A stretch of 64,000 bases of DNA, from contig JAJAGP010000558.1 in the NCBI GenBank assembly GCA_025084515.1, forward strand, positions 1 to 64,000, given 5' to 3'. A program made the translations under genes and the position numbers. Source of the DNA: Ancistrus triradiatus (Eukaryota; Chordata; Actinopteri; Siluriformes; Loricariidae). The notes below the pieces were generated by a model that was not told the origin of the DNA, did not search any database, and worked only from the letters and a program-made list of their open reading frames with translations. Shown in pieces: positions 1 to 8,320 of the stretch (position 1 is its first letter; each line of letters begins with the position of its first letter).

Positions 1-145
1 AGTGTGATTTCCTGGATTTTTTTCCCCTCATTTTGTCTCTCATAGTTGAAGTGTACCTATGATGAAAATTACAGACCTCTCTCATCTTTCTAAGTTGGAG
101 AACTTGCACAATCAGTGACTGACTAAACACTTTTTTGCCCCACTG
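1..145 (-). mobile_element. Tc1/mariner-like element, terminal fragment
   Basis: The segment ends in the inverted-repeat end TTTTTTGCCCCACTG followed by TA at 146-147. It matches, with a few changes, the corresponding end of the copy at 30624-31881. Only the end distal to the transposase start is inside the window, so size and coding state cannot be judged. Tc1 elements insert at TA, which fits the boundary. Confidence 0.85.
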
Positions 146-147
146 TA

Positions 148-430
148 TATCAGGGTCATGGGAAAGCCAGTGTGCAGCGGGAGGCACAGGGCACAAAGCA
201 GGAACAACCCAAGAGAGGTGCCACTCCATCGTAGGGCACATTCACTCACACATTTATACACACTCTAAGGGCACTTCAGAAACACCAATTAATCTAACAT
301 GCATGTTTTTGGAATGTGGGAGGAAACCAGAGTACCCGGAGTAAACATGGGCACGGGTAGAACATGCAAACTACACACAGGTGGAATCTGAGGTCGAGAT
401 CAAACCAGGGATCTCGGAGCTGTGTGGCGA
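148..430. repeat. Dispersed repeat, family shared with 53819-54052
   Basis: Contains the phrase GGAATGTGGGAGGAAACC followed by an ACATGCAAACT-like stretch and a 'catalogue-style' tail. A second copy with the same order of phrases lies at 53819-54052. This motif set is very common in teleost genomes. I cannot name the family with certainty. The 69-aa open frame inside it is not a gene. Confidence 0.7.
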
Positions 431-469
431 AGTGATCATTAAGAAGAGATTGGAGATGTTACACTGAAC

Positions 470-1060
470 TAAACGACTGTTACAAATCACTGGAAACAAT
501 AGGCGATAGGATGAATCAAACTAAATGACTCATGATTCATACTGAAAGAAGTGATACAAATTGTTAAATAAGTGCCGTACTGAACAAAATGACTCATGAG
601 TAATACTTAAAAAAGAGATGTGGTAATGTTGAACACTAAATAAGGTGGAGTCGAATTATCTACGAGTAACTACAAAATGAATTCATGTAGTATACTGCAA
701 CAAGCGATACAAATTACTGCAAATATGCTGTAGTGATTCAGTATACCGACCTAAATGACTCATGAGTGAACTAAATGATTCATATAATTAGAAAGTGCTT
801 GTAGTGATGTATAATGAACTACACAGACTTCACCAAAACAAATCACAAAAACATGCTGATGATATTTTTAACTTAACTGTTTCAAGTAAATAAAGAATTA
901 TTCTGTATACTGAACTGAGTGACTGGAATCGCTTAGAAACCTGACATGGTGGTGTGTTATACTGAAATAAGTGATTAAATTAATTATAAAGATGCTGTCC
1001 TGGTGCTATATGCTACCTTAAGTGGTTAAATCATTTCAAGAAGTTGTGTTTACGTAGATT
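470..1060. repeat. Degenerate tandem array upstream of nop56
   Basis: Short phrases recur with drift: TGACTCATGA at 526-535, 590-599 and 756-765; GATACAAATT twice; and several ACTGAAC / GTGATTC-like words. The spacing is irregular, so this looks like an old decayed minisatellite. TGACTCA is also an AP-1 type site, but that may be coincidental within a repeat unit. No gene is seen here. Confidence 0.5.
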
Positions 1061-1139
1061 AAGTGAACTTGCCTGAGAACGACATGTTCAACGTCGTGCT
1101 GCTACATTGCCAGCAGATGGCCCACTAGCGATTTTTACA

Positions 1140-1190
1140 TATCGCGAGAACAACACGGGTTCACTGGAACTAACCCCAAGTATCGCGAGA
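1140..1190 (+). promoter_or_regulatory. Paired TATCGCGAGA promoter motifs of nop56
   Basis: Two identical 10-mers, TATCGCGAGA, sit at 1140-1149 and 1181-1190, 114-164 nt upstream of the nop56 start codon. They resemble the TCTCGCGAGA element of CpG-type housekeeping promoters, which is bound by BANP. A pyrimidine tract CTTTCTTT at 1227 is a plausible TOP-like transcription start. Motif identity is seen; binding and start site are inferred. Confidence 0.6.
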
Positions 1191-1303
1191 CTGAATTAGA
1201 CAGGCAGGCCACATGCGTAAACGGTGCTTTCTTTGCAGTTTGCGGTGTGAGAAGTGAGGCGCACAGAACGTTTCCTTGTGGCGCAGCAACAAAAATTCTC
1301 AAC

Positions 1304-4300
1304 ATGGTAATGTATTTTGTTTAGGTAAAACTACAAGATCGGACATATAATAGTATTGAAAAGAGAGTTTCACTGTATTTCATGGTTTGTTTGAACTTTT
1401 AATATGGAAAAATGATCGCGATTAGTCGCGCTGTAACGGTGCACGTGTTTGATTTGTCATAGTTTATGATTATTAATTATAACTGTGTGATCGTGCAAAA
1501 CCTATTATGCGAATCAATCGATTTGCTCAATTGTATTTCGAAATAAGTTAGTAAAGCCGCGGTTTAGTCTCAGTGATTAGTGTACCGTTGGGCCTGGAGT
1601 GTTTGCAAGGCCTTTGTAAATGTCTTCAATTAGTCTAATATTTTTCATATTATATCTTGTAGAAGCGTAATGTGCGCTGTTATTGTAGGTTTAATCAATC
1701 TTTAGATGTATTCGTGCTTCGTTTGAATCCACGTTGCACATTTGGGAGCTGCACGCGAAACACGTGGCTGGCTCGTGCTGGCTGTGTTAGCAACAGTGCT
1801 AACAAACGCTAAGCAACAACGCTGGGAAAGTCATAAAATAGCACTTTATGCTTTTTAAAAGGTGTGTCAAATGTTCTAAGCACATAGTTGTTCTTTGCTA
1901 TATTCCAAACCAAAATAAGTGTACTGTTCTTCTGTTTTGAGACACAAAGTAGCAAACCACGCGGGACTGCTAAATATTTACTTACTTTGTTTATAGACTT
2001 CACGAACAGTCATAATTCTGCTTGTGGTTTTATAATATCGCAACGCTTTCTAATTAAACTGAAGTTTATGTATTAAATGTGCGAGACTGTTGTAGGTAGT
2101 GCGTGGTGTTTTGTGTGCAATGTTCGGACAACAATTCGCATATAGGTCCAATAAGGTTATATTTATCTTAACTAACTTATTAAACAAGCATATTACCTTA
2201 CCAGGGGCACTAGTTGTCGGGTCAGGTGGTACCGTGTGAAATACATTGCGTGGACACCAATAAGCAAAACCCAGTATGATAGGCGCTTGGTAACCTGCAA
2301 AACAATGTTATTGCATCTATTGAACCATTTGAATAACAGTTTGGACCTGGTTGCACTAAAATGTGTTGGGTAACGTTTGTGTGTAGGTGCTGCTCCACGT
2401 GTTGTTCGAGCATGCAGCTGGGTACGCGCTCTTCTCTGTAAAGGAGGTGGAGGAGATCGGCATGCTGCTGCCACAGGTACCTCCGTTTGCATACATGCCC
2501 ATAGTGCTGTTCTCAACTTCAGTGTGCAGAGTTTTGTGGGGAAATGAGCCATCCCCAGCCAAATACATGGGATTCGAGTTACTTTGGGTCCTGTGCTGTA
2601 GTTTAAGTGGATCCATTCCGTGGTTTTCATTTGTGTCCAGATTGGCCATGTCGGTGTTTTTTCTGATTGTTAATTTCAGGAATTTATAGGAAGAATTGGC
2701 TACAGTTCCCCCAATCAGCAGTACCAAGATCTTTTTTTCATACTGAAGCACACTGCCTTAATTTTACAGGCTGGTGTTGCTACCCATTGAATGGGAAATG
2801 GGTTTCGACTACAACTATATAACAATAATTATTGTATAATAATATACAATAATAATGTATAGATGTGAGAAAAGGAGGCTCAAAAGGTGGAGCATCCTGT
2901 AGATCCTGGTAAATGTTAGAAACCTTGTCACTGAAGAATTTCAGAAAGGCAGAGCACAAATCCGGTGAGGCAGTGGTAGAGTCATGAGGGGGGCGAAGAA
3001 GCTTATTGGTTATGGGAAAAAAGGCGCTTGGGATTCTGACCAGCCTTCTTAAATACCTCAGTGTAGTAAGAAGAGTGCGCCTTATTTAGCGCTTCCTTAT
3101 ACTTAGACACATGTTCAGTCAATGCCAGAAAATGAATGTGTAACCCAGAATTCTTATAACGCTGCTGTAAGCACTGGCCCATAACCTTTAAGATTATTTG
3201 CCATATTGTCATTAAGCTTTCCAATTATCTGACTACCAATAACACACTCGGAGCATCATGACTAATGTCAAACAACTGTCATTTGCTCGAAGTGACCTCG
3301 GTGTCATCGGTGTCATCGTTGTCCCCTTATTTGCCCAGGTTGAGGAGAGCGTCCTAAACATCGGAAAGTTCAACACTGTGGTAAAACTGGCTGCTTTCTA
3401 CCCGTTTAAGTCGGCTCAGGCTGCGCTGGAGAACATTAACGCCGTGTCAGAAGGTGAGTTGTGTTTTGGGACTTGCGCTCCTCTGGCTCGGGTGTCGTGA
3501 TGTGTCAATAATCTGTCAATCCACTGATTGGTTGTGCTGACAGCTTTCATTGCTGAACACTTGAGCTTGTACTGAAGGTATGCCAGTGTGGAAAAGCTTG
3601 GCTGATTCTGAAATCTCTCTGTAGGAGTCGTCCATGCTGACCTTAAACTGTTTCTGGAGACCAGCTTGCCCTCCGGAGGCAAGAAGAAAGCCATTTTGGG
3701 GGTGGCTGATGGTAAGATCGGTGCTGCACTGCAGGAGGAGCTGGGCATGTCCATCCAGACTGGAGGCGTCGTGGCAGAGATCTTGAGAGGTGTGTGGAAT
3801 TACTGACGGTGTGTTACTGGGCGTTTCTGTAGTGATGTTTCTAGATTGACTGACGTGCTGAGTGATGCGTTATACTGAAAAGCTGAACAGAGCCGCCATA
3901 CGAAGGCGTCACGCCACGCCCCTTCGGTCCGCTCCTTATATTCTTTTCGCTCCATAGGTGTGCGCCTGCACTTTCACTCCCTGGTCAAAGGACTGACGGC
4001 TCAGGCGGCATCCAAGGCTCAGCTCGGTCTGGGTCACAGCTACTCGCGAGCCAAGGTGAAGTTCAACGTGAACCGGGTCGATAACATGATTATCCAGTCC
4101 ATCGCCCTGCTCGATCAGCTGGACAAGGACATCAACACGTTCTCCATGCGTGTCCGGTAGGCCGGCTGCTTCGAGTGGTACTTGTGGGTGTGACCAAAAT
4201 GGGGATGCTGCTACTGAGTGTTCTCATTCTGTGGGGCGGAGCTGTTTGAGTATAGTTAAGTGAGATTCGATCTTGGTACAGCATCCTCTGTTTGTTCCAC

Positions 4301-7300
4301 TTGGCATGGCTGGTTGTCTCTGCATGGTGTACTGACTGACCGAAGGGAGTTTGTCCCAGTGTGTGCCCACTAACAAACACCTAACGCCTGATTCTAATTA
4401 GTTTGCGGTTCAAAACCGGTGTGCAGTGTGGTGTGGCGAGCAGCCTCCCAGTGCTTACCGCAGGCCGCGCCCCATTCGGCGCTGACTGTACAGAAAGAGG
4501 AGGGATACCAAACCCCGTTCTTGGGCGACTCAGTCTGTCAGTGGGGCAGATCATCACCTGAGGGCGGAGACAACCAGCCTGGTTTGGATTTGCTACTAAC
4601 CAGTCTGGTGCGATTGGCGGCGCAGTCTGACTCCTCCTTTTGTGTGCAGTGAATGGTACGGCTATCACTTTCCTGAGCTGATCAAAATAGTGAGCGATAA
4701 CGCAACCTACTGCAAGCTGGCCAAGTTGATCGGGAACAGGAAGGAGCTGAGTGAGGAGAGCTTGGAGTCCCTGGAGGAGATCACCATGGACAGTGCTAAA
4801 GCTCAGGCCATCCTGGATGCCTCTCGTACCTCCATGGGTAAGACGATTCTCTTCCTGATGATTTGTTCGCGTTCACACGGCAGGCAAAAGTGGTCCATAT
4901 CCGATTTTCTCACTAAATCTGATTTTTATAGGCTGTTCAAACAAATGTGACTGACGTCTCTAAGCAGCTTTACAATTTTATCATCTTCCATTAGTGAAGC
5001 AAGCTTAGGGCGGCAGCGGCAAGGACATTCTTTAACTAAGAAATTTTGAGAGGACCGAGAGTAAAAGGGGCTAAACTGCCTTGGGTGGCTTTGATATATG
5101 GAAGAACTAGGGGTGTAACCATTTACCCAATTCAGATTTAGTGTATGTAGTTATTATATTGGTGTATAGTTTTAAAACATTTAATGTGAAAGAATAAAAT
5201 GACAATGTAGACTAAAATGAGAGGATGTAGTATGGAAAGTATAATAGAGCGCATAAAACTATAGGTCTGTAATTTTATGCCGCCAATGAAGACCACCCTC
5301 ACTCGTGTCGGTTTCCCGTCTCAGCGCACGTTATGATGAATGAGGTAAAAGTCGCATGAATTCCATGTTGATGCATATCAAATATGTATCGGATTTCAAT
5401 ACCACATATGAAAGGGGCCACATCGGAACTCAATCAGTGCATTTACACAACATTTAGGCCTCTCTCGCCTGCTGTGTGAACCTGGGCATGGTCCAGCTCA
5501 GAAGTCATGATGTTTCTTAAATCTGTCAATCCACTGAATTCAAGTGATGACTGCATATCATGAACTGAACAGTCTGAGCAGCTTTAGGAGCGACGGCCTG
5601 TAGGTGCGAACGTTGATTTCCTAAAGCGTACCTGTTGCTTCTTCACAGGAATGGACATCTCGCCCATCGACCTGATCAACATCGAGAGCTTCTCCAGCAG
5701 AGTCATATCCCTCACGTCGTACAGACAGGAGCTGCAGGAGTACCTACGCTCCAAGATGAGCCAGGTGGCCCCTAATCTAGCCGCGCTCATCGGCGAAGTG
5801 GTGAGTACGAGCGCGCACCGGGTCCGAATTTCTTCTGGGAACAAAGTTGTTAAACTGTGTTTCTCCGCCTCCAGGTCGGCGCTCGTCTCATTTCCCACGC
5901 CGGCAGCCTGACTAACCTGGCCAAGTACCCGGCTTCGACGGTGCAGATCCTAGGAGCAGAGAAGGCCCTGTTCAGGTACTGGGGCTCCCCGTCCCTGCTG
6001 GGGTTTCAGGCGGCCGCTGTGATGGCAGGGCAGGGGCGAAGGCGCAGTGGTTGATTTGAGCGTTTGAACGCACCAAATGTGATACCGCTCTCCCATGCTA
6101 ACCCCCCCAGTCTGAGCAGCCGCCCAGGTTTCTGAGGTAGTTACAGTAGGTGGTCCAGTAGAGGTGACCACGGTAATTTGGTTGTTTAATGTCGCACTGA
6201 CGCACTTTGTAGATGGTCGTAACTGGTTTTATAAATCCAGGGCACTGAAGACGAAAGGAAACACACCAAAGTATGGCCTCATCTTCCACTCCACTTTCAT
6301 CGGTCGGGCCGCAGCCAAGAACAAGGGTCGCATCTCGCGCTACCTCGCCAACAAGTGCACCATCGCCTCTCGGATCGACTGCTTCGCCGGTGAGCTTAGC
6401 GTCGTCTTGTGCGGATAGTAACGCTAGTGATTGATACAGAAAGTACTCGGTAATTCTGGCTATACTTGGACTTATCCACTGGTTGAATCTGGGTTTTCTT
6501 TGAGCATATGTAGTAGAGATGCCCTGATATTTTGCCCCTAGAGTTGCCTCTGCAAAGAGTGCGGCTTTAACCCTAACTGCTTTAGATAAGGGGTTTAAAG
6601 AGCAGAGGATATGATTAAGGAAATGCAGGACAGGTGAGAGGAATCAGTATGCTGGCGACAGTTTTGGGAGTTTGCGAGCATTAGGAGGTCTGGGATGGAA
6701 TGTTGGAAACTGTATAACCAGTTGTCAAAAGCCTAACACTAAAACACTTTTTAGGTTAAATAAATATTAAAGTAATGAAGACTTTCTTCTCATTGTTGTA
6801 CTGTATCCTAATGGTAGCAGTTGTGTAGGTCATTTTCTTGTGATATTTGCAAGTTGTCACAGCCATGATGTTCGTGATAACGCAGTCCCCTACGTGTTCT
6901 ATTGCTTAAATAACAAATGGGCGGCCCAACGAGGTTTGGTCCTCTTTCTTTCGCAACACCTTTTCTCCTTTCCACTATCGCTGTGGGCTTGCTCAGTGAG
7001 GGCCTAGATATTTGAGACGACGCTCTGCTACATAATTTGACTTTGACAGTTTATAGATGTTACACCCCTAATTACTAGACTCTTCCGAAAACTTTTGTCC
7101 ATCACTAGTAAAGTGGCCTTGCTATGATGTCTATTTTTCGTCAACAGTATTCCACCCTGTATCGGGACTGGATGTTGATAAATCACGCTGAGCAAAGCCA
7201 TTCAGTTTAGAAAGGAATGCAGCTGAAACGCTTGCTTCACTCACCAACTGCCGGTCTGTCTTCCAGAGGTGCCTACCAGCGTGTTTGGGGATAAACTGCG

Positions 7301-8116
7301 AGACCAAGTGGAAGAACGTCTGTCTTTCTACGAGACGGGCGAGACACCGAGGAAGAACCTGGACGTCATGAAGGAGGCGGTCGCCGAGGTGAGTGCTTGG
7401 CGGTTACCGTTTGAATCGTGCGCCGTGAATGATGACTCTTCTCTACCCTGATTGTACCATGGAGGTCAAAAACTGATTTAATGAGCCTGACACGGCACCC
7501 GTAACTCAAAGTCCTTTAAGTTCAGACAAGGTCAGATTAAGAGCGTTGTCATTTACAGGCTGGCGAGGTGGCGGCGGAGATCAAACGCAAACTCAAGAAG
7601 AAGGAGAAGAAGAAAAAGAAGCGCGAGGAAAGGAAACTGGAAGCGCTGTCCACCGCCGAGGCGGACGAGGTCAACGGAGACGCTCAGGTAAGCACGTCGA
7701 TTTCTCAAACCGCTTCAAGTTGCACGACTAGACACGAGGCAGGATCGTCACGTACCTGCCTCTCAATGGCGTGCGAGAATAAAGCGGCTCCGAACCATTG
7801 GCACGCCCATCGCAGTGGGTTTGATCACTGAAGTGAGCCGCACAGCTTAGCAGGTCGGCACTGGTTTTCTGGTTCTGACGTACCTTTTGTGGGTCCGAAG
7901 GAAAATGGCGAGATGAAGAAGAAAAAGAAAAAGAAGGCGCCCGCCGAGGAGGACGAGGAGCTGACGAACGGTCTGGACGAGGAAGCTCCCGCCACCAAGA
8001 AGAAGAAGAAGCGGAAGGTGGAAGCGGTCGAGCCCGAGCCTGAAGAGCAAGCCGAGGAGCCGGAGCAGCCCGAGAAGAAAAAGAAGAAGAAGAAAAAGAA
8101 GGCTGATGACGAATAA
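1304..8116 (+). CDS. nop56: Nucleolar protein 56 (box C/D snoRNP core protein)
   Basis: Twelve exons: 1304-1306, 2387-2476, 3339-3453, 3625-3789, 3958-4156, 4650-4837, 5649-5800, 5875-5975, 6241-6389, 7267-7388, 7559-7687, 7901-8116. They join in phase with GT/AG borders into 542 aa. Exon 1 carries only the ATG. NOP56 pairs with NOP58, fibrillarin and 15.5K in nucleolar box C/D snoRNPs that 2'-O-methylate rRNA. The N-terminal NOP5NT domain (about residues 3-70) begins VLLHVLFEHA. A coiled-coil/NOSIC region follows at about 160-220. The Nop RNP-binding domain (about 250-400) contains GARLISHAGSLTNLAKYPAS and RAAAKNKGRISRYLANKC. The lysine/glutamate tail (about 430-542) has long KKKKK runs typical of the family. 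The tail is shorter than I recall for human. The introns host snoRNAs annotated separately. Identity is firm; only the exon 12 acceptor (CCGAAG at 7895-7900) is weak. Confidence 0.95.
2870..3235 (-). mobile_element. LINE fragment (linker between endonuclease and RT), nop56 intron 2
   Basis: The minus strand reads as the stretch between the endonuclease and reverse transcriptase of fish CR1/L2/Rex-type LINEs, with YKEALNKAHSSYY and NPKRLFS phrases. It is truncated on both sides and non-functional. It faces opposite to nop56. The family level is inferred from protein style only. Confidence 0.6.
3486..3566 (+). ncRNA. snord110: Box C/D snoRNA, SNORD110-type copy A (nop56 intron 3)
   Basis: Box C GTGATGT is at 3497-3503, D' CTGA at 3524-3527, a degenerate C' GTGCTGA at 3534-3540 and D CTGA at 3553-3556. 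A 10-bp terminal stem (two G-U pairs) joins 3486-3495 to 3557-3566. The D' guide at 3510-3522 is complementary over 13 nt to the 18S rRNA segment GGATTGACAGATT. The fifth base upstream of D' (A3519) faces the first U of GGAUUGA, the 18S Um site known to be guided by human SNORD110 (U1288 in human numbering). Human SNORD110 is also in NOP56. A second copy with the same guide lies in intron 6. Confidence 0.85.
3825..3892 (+). ncRNA. Candidate box C/D snoRNA (nop56 intron 4), target unknown
   Basis: Box C GTGATGT is at 3832-3838, D' CTGA at 3850-3853, C' GTGATGC at 3862-3868 and D CTGA at 3883-3886. A 6-bp stem (one G-U) pairs 3825-3830 with 3887-3892. All four boxes are in order and the length (68 nt) is acceptable. 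I could not match either guide to rRNA from memory. SNORD86 or SNORD56, both in human NOP56, are possible identities but unproven. An alternative D box at 3875-3878 would leave no good stem. Confidence 0.5.
4200..4300 (+). other. Long-stem hairpin in nop56 intron 5
   Basis: GGATGCTG near 4203 pairs with CAGCATCC near 4279, with a second inner helix (TCTCATT with AGTGAGA). This resembles one hairpin of an H/ACA snoRNA. No ANANNA hinge box or ACA tail could be placed after it, so I do not call a snoRNA. No other feature is seen in this 493-nt intron. Confidence 0.3.
4962..5085 (-). mobile_element. LINE 3'-tail fragment (nop56 intron 6)
   Basis: Related to the tail at 59795-60014 in reverse orientation: phrases such as AAGCAGCTTTACAATTT, then a GGCAAGGA-like stretch and ACCGAGAG. 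Copies of the same tail sit at 34150-34320, 34722-34930 and 37905-38130. It is only a tail, with no coding part. Confidence 0.6.
5496..5579 (+). ncRNA. Box C/D snoRNA, SNORD110-type copy B (nop56 intron 6)
   Basis: Box C ATGATGT is at 5507-5513, D' CTGA at 5534-5537, C' GTGATGA at 5544-5550 and D CTGA at 5565-5568. A perfect 7-bp stem GCTCAGA/TCTGAGC joins 5496-5502 to 5573-5579, with four bases on each side between stem and box. The D' guide is the same as in copy A: AATCTGTCAATCCA immediately precedes D', giving 13 nt of pairing with 18S GGATTGACAGATT. A5529 is placed five bases upstream of D' and so points to the same U. The rest of the RNA differs from copy A, so this is a diverged paralogue rather than a recent duplicate. 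It ends about 70 nt before the 3' splice site, the usual placement of vertebrate intronic C/D RNAs. Confidence 0.85.
7115..7199 (+). ncRNA. Candidate box C/D snoRNA (nop56 intron 9), target unknown
   Basis: Box C ATGATGT is at 7124-7130 and D CTGA at 7188-7191. The stem GGCCTTGC / GCAAAGCC pairs 7115-7122 with 7192-7199 with one mismatch. Internal boxes are weak: D' perhaps CTGG near 7168, C' perhaps GTTGATA at 7174-7180. The end lies 67 nt before the exon 10 acceptor, the position expected for vertebrate intronic C/D RNAs. No rRNA target was recognised for the base row before D (GATAAATCACG). It may be one of the other NOP56-hosted RNAs known in human (SNORD56, SNORD86). Confidence 0.5.
7422..7496 (+). 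ncRNA. snord57: Box C/D snoRNA SNORD57 (nop56 intron 10)
   Basis: Perfect box C ATGATGA is at 7429-7435 and box D CTGA at 7487-7490. A perfect 6-bp stem GCCGTG/CACGGC joins 7422-7427 to 7491-7496. The D guide CTGATTTAATGAGC at 7473-7486 is complementary to 18S GCTCATTAAATCAG. T7482, five bases upstream of D, faces the A of GGCUCAUU, which is A99 by my count of human 18S. Human SNORD57 methylates A99 and is hosted by NOP56, so host, guide and site all agree. The second CTGA at 7473-7476 inside the guide is part of the pairing and need not be a working D' box. Confidence 0.92.
7719..7847 (+). ncRNA. H/ACA snoRNA (nop56 intron 11), SNORA51-like by position
   Basis: Two hairpins with hinge and tail are visible. 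Hairpin 1 has lower stem TGCACG (7721-7726) with CGTGCG (7770-7775), and upper stem GAGGCAGG (7736-7743) with CCTGCCTC (7755-7762). The unpaired pocket between them is suited to pseudouridylation. The H box AGAATA (ANANNA) is at 7776-7781. Hairpin 2 has a perfect 7-bp base GCGGCTC/GAGCCGC (7784-7790, 7835-7841). ACA at 7842-7844 is followed by exactly three bases. Human NOP56 carries the H/ACA RNA SNORA51; orthology here rests on host and class, not on sequence comparison. The target uridines were not determined. Confidence 0.75.
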
Positions 8117-8320
8117 GTCTGGCATGTAGTCTTTTTAAACGAACTGTTGTAGGTTTGTACAGTTTTGTTGCTCAGCTGTATGGATGATGTACATTAACCA
8201 GGTGCGGCACTGCTACAAAGGCTTCTCTTTTTGTTATTGGTCCCTTCCCTCTGAGCACATGACTGATTTTGTTTAACTTTGTGCCTTGAATTCAAATTAA
8301 AGCCTGCACCTTTCTTGGTT
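8117..8320 (+). terminator. nop56 3' UTR and probable polyadenylation signal
   Basis: After the TAA at 8114-8116 there is about 180 nt of non-coding sequence to an ATTAAA at 8297-8302, followed by a T/G-rich stretch. ATTAAA is the common variant polyadenylation hexamer. Cleavage near 8315-8325 is inferred. Confidence 0.5.

Noticed and set aside
5976..6240. Possible snoRNA in nop56 intron 8 (GTGATAC ... CTGA)
   Set aside because: Box C is poor, there is no terminal stem, and the distance between boxes is short.
6850..6960. ATGATGT word in nop56 intron 9 as a second C/D RNA
   Set aside because: No CTGA at a suitable distance and no closing stem.
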